This document shows positions 7,073 to 15,726 of a stretch of DNA of 64,000 nt, piece by piece; the stretch's first letter is position 1, and each line of letters begins with the position of its first letter. A program made the position numbers and the translations under genes. The notes beneath the pieces were generated by a model, which did not search any database, had not been told where the DNA came from, and saw nothing but the letters and a program-made list of their open reading frames with translations. Source of the stretch: Rhizobium rosettiformans W3 (GTDB lineage: Bacteria; Pseudomonadota; Alphaproteobacteria; Rhizobiales; Rhizobiaceae); NCBI RefSeq assembly GCF_004912135.1, contig NZ_STGU01000005.1, positions 225,516 to 289,515 of the forward strand, written 5' to 3'.

Positions 7073-8527
7073 ATGGCAAGAACGATCATGTTGCAGGGAA
7101 CAGGGTCGGATGTCGGAAAGACGATATTGGTCGCGGGGCTCTGCCGACTGGCCTCCAATCGCGGGCTGAAGGTCGCGCCGTTCAAGCCGCAGAACATGTC
7201 GAACAATGCCGCCGTTTCCGATGATGGCGGGGAGATCGGCCGCGCCCAGTGGCTGCAGGCGCTCGCCGCCCGCACGCCCTCATCCGTGCACATGAACCCG
7301 GTGCTGCTGAAGCCTCAAAGCGAAACCGGCAGCCAGATCATCGTGCAGGGCAAGGTCTTCGGTCAGGCCAAGGGCCGCGACTATCAACGCTTGAAGCCGC
7401 AACTGCTCGGCGCGGTCCTCGACAGCTTCGCAAGGGTCAGCGAAGGCGCAGACCTCGTGATCGTCGAAGGCGCGGGCTCGCCGGCTGAAATCAATCTGCG
7501 CGCCGGGGACATCGCCAATATGGGCTTTGCCACACGAGCCAATGTGCCGGTGGTTCTCGTCGGCGACATCGACCGGGGAGGGGTCATCGCCTCGTTGGTC
7601 GGTACGCACACGATCCTGCCGGACGAGGACCGGGCGCAGATATCGGGCTATATCATCAACAAGTTCCGCGGCGACGTCACCCTGTTTGACGAGGGGATTT
7701 CTGCAATCGGAGCCTTTACCGGCTGGCCCTGTTTCGGCGTCGTTCCCTGGCTGAAGGCGGCCGGACGACTGCCGGCAGAAGATTCGGTTGTTCTGGAACG
7801 GCTGGTCAAAGGCAATGGCGGCGCGCTCAAGGTCGCCGTTCCGGTCCTGTCCCGCATCGCCAATTTCGATGACCTCGACCCGCTGGCCGCCGAGCCGGAC
7901 GTCGATCTGGTCTATGTCCGCGCCGGTGAACGGCTGCCTGCCGACGCCGGTCTGGTGGTCCTACCGGGATCGAAGTCCACCATCGCCGATCTGGAGGAGT
8001 TCCGCTCCCATGGCTGGGACCGCGATCTTGGCATGCATGTCCGCCGCGGCGGGCGCGTGATCGGCATTTGCGGCGGCTACCAGATGCTGGGTCGCAGCGT
8101 CGCCGATCCGCTCGGACTGGAAGGACGCCCGCGTACGGTGGACGGTCTTGGCCTGCTTGATGTCGAGACGGTGATGGCTGCGGAAAAGACGGTGAGGAAC
8201 AGCAAGGCCCATTCGCTGGAACACGACGTGCCGCTGTCAGGCTATGAGATCCATCTCGGCGTCACCGAAGGTCCCGATACGCTCCGCGCGCCCATCTCCA
8301 TCGATGGCCGCAGGGACGGCGCCGGCTCGGCCGACGGCAAGGTGATCGGCACCTATCTGCACGGGCTGTTTTCGAGCGACCTCTATCGCCAACGTCTGCT
8401 GGCTGATTTCGGGATCGAAGGGGGAGGGCGCAGCTACCGCGCGATGGTAGATGAGGCGCTCGATGATCTCGCGGCCGAACTCGAACAGCGCCTGTCTTCG
8501 CAATGGCTCGACGGATTGATGGCCTGA
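7073..8527 (+). CDS. cobQ: Cobyric acid synthase
   Basis: 484 residues from the ATG at 7073, the usual start for this family ('MARTIMLQGTGSDVGKT'); an earlier ATG in frame at 6998 would add 25 low-complexity residues. The N-terminal P-loop-like 'GTGSDVGKT' belongs to the dethiobiotin synthetase-like domain. The C-terminal class I glutamine amidotransferase domain carries the nucleophile cysteine in 'VIGICGGYQMLG' (about residue 333) and a histidine in 'GTYLHGLF'. The enzyme amidates four side chains of adenosylcobyrinic a,c-diamide in cobalamin synthesis. It stands alone here; no cobalamin riboswitch was recognised upstream. Confidence 0.95.
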   Translation: MARTIMLQGTGSDVGKTILVAGLCRLASNRGLKVAPFKPQNMSNNAAVSDDGGEIGRAQWLQALAARTPSSVHMNPVLLKPQSETGSQIIVQGKVFGQAKGRDYQRLKPQLLGAVLDSFARVSEGADLVIVEGAGSPAEINLRAGDIANMGFATRANVPVVLVGDIDRGGVIASLVGTHTILPDEDRAQISGYIINKFRGDVTLFDEGISAIGAFTGWPCFGVVPWLKAAGRLPAEDSVVLERLVKGNGGALKVAVPVLSRIANFDDLDPLAAEPDVDLVYVRAGERLPADAGLVVLPGSKSTIADLEEFRSHGWDRDLGMHVRRGGRVIGICGGYQMLGRSVADPLGLEGRPRTVDGLGLLDVETVMAAEKTVRNSKAHSLEHDVPLSGYEIHLGVTEGPDTLRAPISIDGRRDGAGSADGKVIGTYLHGLFSSDLYRQRLLADFGIEGGGRSYRAMVDEALDDLAAELEQRLSSQWLDGLMA

Positions 8528-8560
8528 GGCCAGCTCAGCGGACCGAACGGATACGAGCGC

Positions 8561-8686
8561 TCACTGCGCTTCCGTCACATCCATGGGCGAGGCCATGAGT
8601 TCTCCGCCACCCAACGAGTTGTTGGAATATTTGAAAGCGAGAATGCTGAGCACCGAGGCGACCAGCAGGATGAAGATGTATCGCAT
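8561..8686 (-). CDS. Small single-span membrane protein, paralogue A
   Basis: 41 residues starting at an ATG (8686) with AGGAG eight bases upstream. The first 17 residues are hydrophobic (MRYIFILLVASVLSILA), followed by 'FKYSNNSLGGGEL' and 'ASP' motifs, so one inner-membrane span with a short tail is likely. The next upstream ORF on the same strand (8822-8944) encodes a clear paralogue, 22 of 40 positions identical by eye. A GGAAC-N17-CGTT element ends about 28 bases before the start codon, which suggests control by the general stress sigma factor EcfG/RpoE2. Function is unknown to me. Confidence 0.7.
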   Translation of the reverse strand: MRYIFILLVASVLSILAFKYSNNSLGGGELMASPMDVTEAQ

Positions 8687-8713
8687 TGCTTTTGCTCCTG
8701 CTTGACGACCTTC

Positions 8714-8739
8714 AACGAGATTGTGGCAGAAGCGGTTCC
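8714..8739 (-). promoter_or_regulatory. EcfG/RpoE2-type promoter for the small membrane protein gene
   Basis: Read on the minus strand: GGAAC (8739-8735), 17 bases, CGTT (8717-8714). This matches the alphaproteobacterial general stress response consensus GGAAC-N16/17-CGTT. The predicted start of transcription near 8707 leaves a leader of about 20 bases with a ribosome binding site, an ideal arrangement. Confidence 0.6.
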
Positions 8740-8821
8740 GCGGTCGCCGCTGGCACTGCGCCGCAAGGCATCTTGGCAGGTTCCTGTTGCCGTTCAGCAA
8801 CAAATCAGGCGGTGATTCCGC

Positions 8822-8944
8822 TCAGCCGGTTGCCACTTCAGCCGGCGAGGCCGTCAGCCGCTGTGTGCCGAGCGAATTGTCGGAATATTTGATCGCCAGA
8901 ATGCTGAACACTGTTGCGATCATGAGAATGACCATCACGCGCAT
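8822..8944 (-). CDS. Small single-span membrane protein, paralogue B
   Basis: 40 residues from the ATG at 8944 with AGGGG about ten bases upstream. It starts with a hydrophobic stretch (MRVMVILMIATVFSILA) followed by 'IKYSDNSLG', then 'ASP' and a short tail. The shared order hydrophobic span, 'SILA.KYS.NSLG', 'L.ASP' shows it is a tandem duplicate of the ORF at 8561-8686, 135 bases downstream. No EcfG-like box was found in front of this copy. Retention of the same motif with many substitutions argues that both are translated. Function unknown. Confidence 0.65.
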   Translation of the reverse strand: MRVMVILMIATVFSILAIKYSDNSLGTQRLTASPAEVATG

Positions 8945-9115
8945 GAGCTACCCCTAGCCTTGAGCATGCGTCAGAATAGAACAGCGCTCCTGTGAGATCG
9001 GCTAAACCAATCGTTAGAATGTGAGCGATCTCGCGTTTTCTACGAGGCAGCCATCGGCGCCCGGACAGCAAAGGTCGGTCTGGCCCGGATGCCCGGGCCA
9101 GACACAAGCCCACCC

Positions 9116-9715
9116 TCAACGCGAGGCACTGAGCCGCAGCAGGCGGCAGAGTTCGACGAGCGCCGGATCATAGGCGGACGAGGTCACACTGCTGCAGCGC
9201 TTCAAGAGCCGCTGGCGCTCCCCCGGCGACATGTCCCGCAGAGCCTGGCGCTGCGGTGCGGTCAGGCCTCCGGGGCCGGAGCCGTCCGGTCCGGAACCAT
9301 CGCCGCCGTCTCCACCGGGTTTTCGTCCGATCCCGGCATCGATGTCGATCCCGGTGCGACTGCCGCCGAGCTCCGCCCCGACGGACGCATTCAGGCCGCC
9401 TTCGCCGCCCACACTTGCATCGACATCCGCAGAGAGGCCGCCCCGTCCGCCGACATTGGCCGAAGCGTTCACGCCCCGCCCACCTCCGACGGAGGCGTCG
9501 ACATCGGCGACGTCGCGGCTTCCGCCGACGCTGGCTTTCGCATTGACGCCACTCCGCCCGCCGACCGAGGCGCCGACTCCGACACCGTCGGACGTATCGA
9601 CATCAACGGAGATGCCCCGCGATCCACCGATGCTGATTCCCTCCGCCGCAGCGGGCAGGGACACGGATATCGCCAGAGCGCCTGACAGCACCGCCATTCC
9701 CAGAGTTTTATACAT
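9116..9715 (-). CDS. Secreted glycine-rich repeat protein
   Basis: 199 residues from the ATG at 9715 (GAGGAGGAG upstream). A signal peptide spans about residues 1-24. Residues 28-130 hold imperfect 13-14-residue repeats built on '(A)SVGG' and alternating between 'GVNA' and 'DVD' endings, for example 'GASVGGRSGVNAK' and 'ASVGGSRDVADVD'. A Gly/Asp/Pro linker (132-150) leads to a charged, probably helical C-terminal domain (151-199) with two cysteines (174 and 190) that could form a disulfide. Regular repeats with small and acidic residues suggest a beta-solenoid or a calcium-binding exported structure; this is inference and I recognise no named family. Confidence 0.7.
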   Translation of the reverse strand: MYKTLGMAVLSGALAISVSLPAAAEGISIGGSRGISVDVDTSDGVGVGASVGGRSGVNAKASVGGSRDVADVDASVGGGRGVNASANVGGRGGLSADVDASVGGEGGLNASVGAELGGSRTGIDIDAGIGRKPGGDGGDGSGPDGSGPGGLTAPQRQALRDMSPGERQRLLKRCSSVTSSAYDPALVELCRLLRLSASR

Positions 9716-9903
9716 GGATACTCCTCCTCTGAAACACCGGGCAAAGGCGCCCGGCATCAAGCCCAACCGGGAGGAGCGGAGGCGGTTGCGAAAGACGTTC
9801 TGCGCAGCACAATCTTGCCAAACAGGGATTGAACAGCAGCATGGCAACCGTGCCGGAATGACACAGGAAGAGGAATCGGGCCACAGACTGGGAGGAGGGA
9901 GAG

Positions 9904-9979
9904 TGGTGAGAGCGCAGGGATTCGAACCCTGGACCTACTGATTAAAAGTCAGTTGCTCTACCGGCTGAGCTACGCTCTC
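9904..9979 (-). tRNA. tRNA-Lys (anticodon TTT)
   Basis: A full cloverleaf can be read on the minus strand: acceptor stem GAGAGCG (9979-9973) / CGCTCTC (9914-9908), D-loop AGCTCAGCCGGTAGAGC, anticodon loop CTTTTAA with anticodon TTT, T-loop GGTTCGAATCC, discriminator A and encoded CCA (9906-9904). Confidence 0.95.
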
Positions 9980-10163
9980 CCGTGCGGTTTTTGCGCCGCC
10001 TCAAGAGGTGCGCGGAACATATGCAGGTGACCCCGGCCGGTCAACCGCAAAAATGCAGTTTCGTCACCAAAATGCAGCCCTGTTGTCGCAGCCTACGCAA
10101 TGGTGATTGGCAAGCAGGGTATCGGGGCATTAGGTAGGGCCCGTTCGGGTTCCGGAGTTCACC

Positions 10164-10910
10164 GTGTCGATTGCCGATATTTCCTTCTTCAGCGCGCTTC
10201 TGGCCGGAGCCCTGTCGTTTCTGTCTCCCTGCGTCCTGCCGCTGGTACCGCCCTATCTCTGTTACATGGCCGGCATTTCCGTCGACCAGTTCCGCGCGGG
10301 CGAACAGGCTGAAAATGCGGCGGCCCGGCGCACGGTGCTCTTGACCTCGCTGGTGTTCACCCTTGGGTTCGCCACCGTCTTCGTGTCACTCGGCGCCGGT
10401 GCGTCGACGATTGGCGGCTTGCTGCGCCAGCACATGGATCTTCTGTCCAAGATCGGTGGCGTGATCATCATCATCATGGGCCTGAATTTCCTCGGCCTCT
10501 TCCGCCTCGGCTTTCTCTCGTCCGAATACCGATTTGCAGGCGGCGGAAAGCCCGCAACCCTGTCCGGCGCCTATGTCATGGGGCTTGCCTTTGCCTTTGG
10601 CTGGACGCCGTGCATCGGCCCAGTTCTCGGGGCCATCCTTGGCGTGGCGGCATCGAAGGAGACGGTGGGGGACGGCGCGCTTCTGCTCGCCATCTATTCG
10701 CTCGGCCTTGCCGTGCCCTTCTGGATCGCCGCGGGCTTCTCCGGCGCCTTCATGCGCTTCCTCACCCGCTTCCGCCGCCATCTTGGCCTGGTGGAGAAGG
10801 CCATGGGGGGCCTCCTCGTGCTGACAGGCCTTGCTTTCATCTTCGGTTATGTCTCCGACATGGCAATCTGGTTCCAGCAGACCTTTCCAATCCTCTCCCA
10901 AATCGGCTAA
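10164..10910 (+). CDS. ccdA: Cytochrome c biogenesis / thiol-disulfide transfer protein CcdA
   Basis: 248 residues with six hydrophobic segments. The two conserved membrane cysteines of CcdA/DsbD-beta are visible in 'SPCVLPLVPPYLCYMAG' and 'GWTPCIGPVLGAIL'. The start is a GTG with GGAG seven bases upstream. CcdA carries reducing equivalents from cytoplasmic thioredoxin across the inner membrane to periplasmic thiol-redox proteins, mainly for cytochrome c maturation. It follows the tRNA gene on the opposite strand and lies 42 bases before an AEC transporter, with which it may share a transcript. Confidence 0.92.
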   Translation: MSIADISFFSALLAGALSFLSPCVLPLVPPYLCYMAGISVDQFRAGEQAENAAARRTVLLTSLVFTLGFATVFVSLGAGASTIGGLLRQHMDLLSKIGGVIIIIMGLNFLGLFRLGFLSSEYRFAGGGKPATLSGAYVMGLAFAFGWTPCIGPVLGAILGVAASKETVGDGALLLAIYSLGLAVPFWIAAGFSGAFMRFLTRFRRHLGLVEKAMGGLLVLTGLAFIFGYVSDMAIWFQQTFPILSQIG

Positions 10911-10952
10911 GCCCGATCAGGACGCAGTTTCGCGTCCAGGAGGAGACAAGAC

Positions 10953-11915
10953 GTGGCGGATATCGTTGCGCTGGTATTGCCGTTCTTCGGCCTGATCCTG
11001 ATCGGCTACATCTCGGGCCGTCTGGGTGACCACTCCGCGCAGGCGCTCGGCTGGCTCAACTTCTTCGTCATCTACGTCTCGCTGCCGGCACTCTTTTTCA
11101 AGCTTGTGTCGCGCACGCCGATCGAGCAGCTGACGCGCATCGACTTCATCGCCGCCTGCCTTGCGGCAACCTACACGATCTTCGCGCTGGTCTTTGTCAT
11201 CGGCCGCTATGTTCGCGGTAACAACATCGCCGAATCGACCGTCCAGGCGCTGGCCGGCGCCTATGGCAATATCGGTTACATGGGCCCCGGCCTTGCGCTA
11301 CTGGCCTTCGGTGAAAAGGCGGCCGTTCCGGTTGCACTCGTCTTCTGCTTCGAAAACGCTGCCCATTTCATCGCAGCACCCGCGCTGATGGCCTTCGCAG
11401 GCGGCGACAAAAGACCCCCAGCGCAGCTCGCGCTCGATGTCGCGCGCAAGATCCTGACGCATCCCTTCATCATCGCCACACTTGTCGGCTTTCTCGCCGC
11501 AGCCCTCGCCTTCGAGCCGCCGCTCGCGCTGCAGCGCCTGATCGACTATCTCGCACAGGCTGCAGCGCCTTGCGCGCTCTTTGCCATGGGCGTGACGCTC
11601 GCTCTGCGCCCCTTGAAGCGCATCCCGGCCGAGATCGGCTACATCGTGCCGATCAAGCTCGTGCTGCATCCGATCCTGGTCTATGTCGTGCTGAGCCTCG
11701 TCGGCAATTTCGATCCGCTGTGGGTCTACACCGCGATCCTGCTCGCTTCACTGCCGACGGCAACCAACGTCTTTGTCATCGGCCAGCAATACGGCGTCTG
11801 GCAGGAACGGGCCTCGGCCACGATCCTGATCACGACGGTGATCTCGGTATTCTCGGTCTCGGCGCTGCTTTTTGCGATCACCCAGGGCGTCTTACCGCCG
11901 GACCTTTTCCCGTAA
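10953..11915 (+). CDS. AEC (auxin efflux carrier) family transporter
   Basis: 320 residues, about ten hydrophobic segments in two repeats of five, and the family's 'NIGYMGPGLAL' and 'LPTATNVFVIGQQYG' stretches. The start is a GTG with AGGAGGAG upstream. Bacterial members include malate and malonate transporters; the substrate here cannot be read from sequence. The last 24 bases overlap the 3' end of the convergent hydroxylase gene. Confidence 0.88.
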   Translation: MADIVALVLPFFGLILIGYISGRLGDHSAQALGWLNFFVIYVSLPALFFKLVSRTPIEQLTRIDFIAACLAATYTIFALVFVIGRYVRGNNIAESTVQALAGAYGNIGYMGPGLALLAFGEKAAVPVALVFCFENAAHFIAAPALMAFAGGDKRPPAQLALDVARKILTHPFIIATLVGFLAAALAFEPPLALQRLIDYLAQAAAPCALFAMGVTLALRPLKRIPAEIGYIVPIKLVLHPILVYVVLSLVGNFDPLWVYTAILLASLPTATNVFVIGQQYGVWQERASATILITTVISVFSVSALLFAITQGVLPPDLFP

Positions 11916-13097
11916 AAGTGACGGCAGGTTTCTCAGGCCGCGACCCGGCGCGACACCCTCTTGCATCACGAGGTTGCGCAAGGGTGGAACGCTGGCGAGC
12001 ACCTGAAGGCCGGCCGCGCGGAGCATCTGGACCGGTAACAGGCCTGAGAGAAGCGAGCGGTTGAGCAGGTCGACGCTGGCTGTGCGGCTTGCAATGTCCA
12101 GACGCCGCTTCCTGTCGAAGCGATCGCCACTGTCCGCGGGAATGGGCGTAGAGCCTCGATCGATGAGGATATCCTCCAGCGCTGCGATGTCCCGCAGGCT
12201 GAGATTAAGCCCTTGTGCACCGATCGGCGGGAAGGCGTGGCCGGCCTCGCCGATGAAGGCGGAGCGACCTTTGCCATATTGCCGTGCCGTCATGCCGGAG
12301 AGCGGCCAGGCCTGGACGCCGTCTTCGACCGTCACCTTGCCGAGCATCGACTGCATGCGCGCTTCGACCTCACCGGACAGCTGCTCGGTCGAGAGCGAAG
12401 TGAGGCGCTCCGCTTCCTGGGGTGTGACCACCCAGACCAGGCTAGAACGCAGGCCGGGCAGGGGAACCTGGGTGAAGGGGCCCGATTCGGTGTGGAACTC
12501 CGTCGAGATGTTCTGGTGCGGCAGGGTGTGCGCGAAGTTCATCACCACCGCGGTCTGCGGGTAGGACCAGGTCTTGACGCCGACGCCCGCACTGTCCCGT
12601 GTCTTCGACCGCCGACCGTCGGCACCGATCGCAAACGCTGCCGTCAGGACCTCGCCGCCGTCGAACCCAATGGTGACGGCATCCGTACCGATATGGATGG
12701 TTTCCGCAGCGACCGCCTTTCGGGTGATCAGCGGCTCGGCAGCAACGGCGGCGGCCAGGGCCGAAACCAGAGCGGCGTTGGGAATGTTGTAGCCAAAGGC
12801 ATCAAGCGAGATCTCGGCGCTGCGGAAGGCTACGGTCGGCCCCCGCAGGAGTCGCTTCGTCCCGTCGATGATCTGCATGACGGCAAGCGGTGCCGCCTGT
12901 GCCTTCAGATCCTGCCACAGGCCCAGCCGCTCCATCATCGCAAGCGACTGATCCATCAGTGCCGTCGTGCGGCGATCCGAGCCATCGGGTTCCGGCCCAA
13001 CCAGCACCACACGCCGGCCGCCGCGGGCCATCGCGATCGCGGCGATCTGCCCCGCCGGTCCCGCACCGATCACGGCAATGTCGAATTCGTGGCTCAT
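11892..13097 (-). CDS. UbiH/UbiF-family FAD-dependent hydroxylase
   Basis: 401 residues from the ATG at 13097 ('MSHEFDIAVIGAGPAG'), the only start that places the dinucleotide-binding motif at the N-terminus. The second FAD motif is 'FAIGADGRRSKTR' and the third 'GEAGHAFPPIGAQGLNLSLRD', which is typical of aromatic-ring monooxygenases. Members hydroxylate the ring in ubiquinone synthesis; rhizobia carry several paralogues, so the specific position is uncertain and I give no symbol. It converges with the AEC gene and is divergent from pcs. Confidence 0.85.
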   Translation of the reverse strand: MSHEFDIAVIGAGPAGQIAAIAMARGGRRVVLVGPEPDGSDRRTTALMDQSLAMMERLGLWQDLKAQAAPLAVMQIIDGTKRLLRGPTVAFRSAEISLDAFGYNIPNAALVSALAAAVAAEPLITRKAVAAETIHIGTDAVTIGFDGGEVLTAAFAIGADGRRSKTRDSAGVGVKTWSYPQTAVVMNFAHTLPHQNISTEFHTESGPFTQVPLPGLRSSLVWVVTPQEAERLTSLSTEQLSGEVEARMQSMLGKVTVEDGVQAWPLSGMTARQYGKGRSAFIGEAGHAFPPIGAQGLNLSLRDIAALEDILIDRGSTPIPADSGDRFDRKRRLDIASRTASVDLLNRSLLSGLLPVQMLRAAGLQVLASVPPLRNLVMQEGVAPGRGLRNLPSLLREKVRR

Positions 13098-13286
13098 TGT
13101 CAACTTCCCGATTGGCGATTTCACGATGATATCTAGAACCCCATCCTCACAAAATCCATGGGCCCAAATGGCGCAGCCAGTGGAAAGAGCGCAGGCGAAA
13201 TCCGGGCAAAGACGGCCACTTGTGTTGCAAACCGCGTCGTTTCGTCCGATACCGTTTCCTTCGAAATGCCGCCGACTGGAGCAGGG

Positions 13287-14015
13287 ATGAAGATCTTCAA
13301 TTACAAGCGGGTGCCCTATGCGGAAATCCGCGCCTTCTCGGTCCATATCCTGACCGCTTCCGGATCCTTCCTGGCATTCCTTGGGGTCGTTGCCGCGGCC
13401 GAGCGTCGCTTCGTCGATATGTTTTGGTGGCTGGGGCTCGCCCTCCTGGTCGACGGCATCGACGGCCCGATCGCCCGCAAGGTCCGCGTCAAGGAAGTCC
13501 TGCCCAACTGGTCCGGCGATACGCTCGATAACATCATCGACTATGTCACCTATGTGCTTTTGCCCGCTTTCGCGCTCTATCAGAGTGGCATGATCGGCGA
13601 GCCCTGGTCCTTCGTTGCCGCCGGATTGATCGTCGTCTCGAGCGCCATCTATTATGCCGACATGGGCATGAAGACGGATGAATACTTTTTCTCCGGTTTC
13701 CCCGTCGTCTGGAACATGCTGATCTTCACGCTCTTCGTCATCGATGCGAGCGCCACCACGGCCCTGATCGCGGTTCTCGTCTCTGTCGTCCTGACCTTCC
13801 TGCCGATCTTCTTCCTGCATCCCGTGCGCGTGAAACGGCTCCGCAATCTGAACATGGCCGTCTTCCTTCTCTGGTGTGCCTTCGGCGGATATGCGCTCCT
13901 CCTGCATTTCCAGTCGCCTCCCTGGGTCGTTTGGGGCATGATCCTGACGGGCATCTATCTGTATGTGATCGGCGGCGTGTTGCAGTTTTTCCCGAGCCTT
14001 GGACGGCGAGGCTGA
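13287..14015 (+). CDS. pcs: Phosphatidylcholine synthase
   Basis: 242 residues from the ATG at 13287 with GCAGGG upstream. The start 'MKIFNYKRVPYAEIRAFSVH' and the CDP-alcohol phosphotransferase motif 'DGPIAR' ... 'GDTLDNIID' (DG-x2-AR-x12-G-x3-D-x3-D) match the rhizobial enzyme, with about eight membrane spans. It condenses CDP-diacylglycerol directly with choline to make phosphatidylcholine in the inner membrane (EC 2.7.8.24). Phosphatidylcholine is a major lipid in rhizobia and needed for plant interaction. A choline/betaine-type uptake system lies about 7 kb away. Confidence 0.95.
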   Translation: MKIFNYKRVPYAEIRAFSVHILTASGSFLAFLGVVAAAERRFVDMFWWLGLALLVDGIDGPIARKVRVKEVLPNWSGDTLDNIIDYVTYVLLPAFALYQSGMIGEPWSFVAAGLIVVSSAIYYADMGMKTDEYFFSGFPVVWNMLIFTLFVIDASATTALIAVLVSVVLTFLPIFFLHPVRVKRLRNLNMAVFLLWCAFGGYALLLHFQSPPWVVWGMILTGIYLYVIGGVLQFFPSLGRRG

Positions 14016-14151
14016 TCCGACGGGTGATGGCTGGGCAAAACCAAAAAAAACTTTTGCCTATATATTGTGCGCCGCCGCAAACCGGTTATGAATTGAGCGA
14101 TGGACCGGGCGCAAGACCCGGCCGACGCGCATGAGAGTGCAAGGGGGACCT

Positions 14152-15726
14152 GTGCCGCAACGACCGCCCGAGGGCGAAAAGCCGCTTTTGACCGTGCGCG
14201 GCCTGACGAAGCTGTTCGGCAGTTTCAAGGCCTGCGATGGCATCGATCTCGACATTGGCCACGGCGAGATCCACGCGCTGCTCGGCGAAAACGGCGCAGG
14301 CAAATCGACCCTCGTCAAGATGTTGTTCGGCATCCTGGCGCCGTCCGCCGGTACCATCGGATGGGAAGGTGAGGAACGCGTCATCCCCAATCCGGCTGCC
14401 GCACGCCGCCTTGGCATCGGCATGGTTTTTCAGCATTTTTCCCTTTTCGAGGCGCTGACGGTCGCAGAAAACATAGCACTGTCGCTGGACGAGAAGATCT
14501 CCATCTCCGAACTCTCGAAGAAGGCGGCCGAGCTCTCCGTTGCCTATGGTCTGCCGCTCGATCCGAATGCGCACGTGGCCGATCTCTCGGTGGGTGAGCG
14601 CCAGCGGATCGAAATCGTCCGCGCGCTTTTGCAGAATCCCAAGCTGATCATCCTAGACGAACCGACCTCGGTCCTGACGCCGCAGGAAGCCGACAAGCTG
14701 TTCGAGACCCTGTTCAAACTGAAGGCCGAGGGACGCTCGGTCCTCTATATCAGCCACCGCCTGGAAGAAGTGCAGCGCATCTGTGACCGCGCCACCGTGC
14801 TGCGCCATGGCAAGGTCACGGGCGCCTGCGATCCGCGCCAGGAAACACCGGCGTCGCTCGCCCGCATGATGGTCGGTGCGGATGTGGCGGGTGTCGAAAA
14901 GGCAGAGCCGCCGTCGGACGGTGCGGTGCAGCTCCAGGTGAGCAACCTGTCGGTCAGCCCGCGCACACCTTTCGCCATGCCGCTCAAGAATATCTCGATG
15001 ACGGTCAAGGCGGGCGAGATCCTCGCGATTGCCGGTGTTGCCGGCAATGGCCAGAGCGAACTCTTCGATGCCCTTTCCGGCGAATACCCGGTCCAGACCC
15101 CGGAGGCCATCCAACTGCGTGGCAAACCTGTTGGTCGCCTGGGGATCAACGAGCGCCGTCTGCTCGGCGCGGGTTTCGTGCCCGAGGAGCGTCACGGCCA
15201 TGCCGCGATCCCCGCGATGAGCCTTTCCGAAAATCTCTTCCTCTCGCGCAACGCGTCTGATCGCAGCGCTTACCTCTCCGGTGGCAAGATCGGGCTCATC
15301 CGTCACGGCTTGGTGCAACAGGCCGCCCGCCGCATCTCCGAGATGATGGACGTGCGCAAGAGCGGTGAAGACCCGGCAGCCGGCTCGCTCTCGGGCGGCA
15401 ATCTGCAGAAATTCATCGTCGGTCGTGAACTCGACCGCCAGCCCTCGGTGCTCGTCGTCAACCAGCCGACCTGGGGCGTCGATGCGGGCGCTGCGAGCCG
15501 TATCCGCCAGGCGCTCGTCGATCTCGCCAAGGCCGGCTCTGCGGTCGTCGTCATCAGCCAGGACCTCGACGAAATTTTTGAAGTCGCCACCTCGATTGCC
15601 GCCATCTCGGAAGGCAAGCTGTCCGACGCCTATCCCGCCTCGACCATGACCCGCGAACGCATCGGCATCCTGATGGGCGGCGTTCATGGTCTTCAGACTG
15701 CCCCGGAGGCAGCCCATGCGCATTGA
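14152..15726 (+). CDS. BMP-type (nucleoside) ABC transporter, duplicated ATPase
   Basis: 524 residues if translation begins at the GTG at 14152, which has AAGGGGGA just upstream; the ATG at 14131 (531 residues) is the alternative. Two ATPase domains are fused, as in RbsA/YufO proteins. The first has a full Walker A 'GENGAGKSTL', signature 'LSVGERQRIEIVRAL' and 'LIILDEPTSVLTP'. The second has the usual degenerate 'GVAGNGQSEL' and 'LSGGNLQKFIVGREL'. It energises import of the solute captured by the BMP lipoprotein-like receptor at 17765, with the two permeases between. It overlaps the next gene by 11 bases. Confidence 0.9.
   Translation: MPQRPPEGEKPLLTVRGLTKLFGSFKACDGIDLDIGHGEIHALLGENGAGKSTLVKMLFGILAPSAGTIGWEGEERVIPNPAAARRLGIGMVFQHFSLFEALTVAENIALSLDEKISISELSKKAAELSVAYGLPLDPNAHVADLSVGERQRIEIVRALLQNPKLIILDEPTSVLTPQEADKLFETLFKLKAEGRSVLYISHRLEEVQRICDRATVLRHGKVTGACDPRQETPASLARMMVGADVAGVEKAEPPSDGAVQLQVSNLSVSPRTPFAMPLKNISMTVKAGEILAIAGVAGNGQSELFDALSGEYPVQTPEAIQLRGKPVGRLGINERRLLGAGFVPEERHGHAAIPAMSLSENLFLSRNASDRSAYLSGGKIGLIRHGLVQQAARRISEMMDVRKSGEDPAAGSLSGGNLQKFIVGRELDRQPSVLVVNQPTWGVDAGAASRIRQALVDLAKAGSAVVVISQDLDEIFEVATSIAAISEGKLSDAYPASTMTRERIGILMGGVHGLQTAPEAAHAH

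Noticed and set aside
8780..8796. GTTC-N8-GTTC resembling an SOS box
   Set aside because: Spacing is eight rather than seven bases, which LexA of alphaproteobacteria does not accept.
11892..13907. 671-residue version of the UbiH-type hydroxylase
   Set aside because: The extra N-terminal 270 residues run antisense through pcs and lack similarity to any hydroxylase; the FAD motif fixes the start at 13097.
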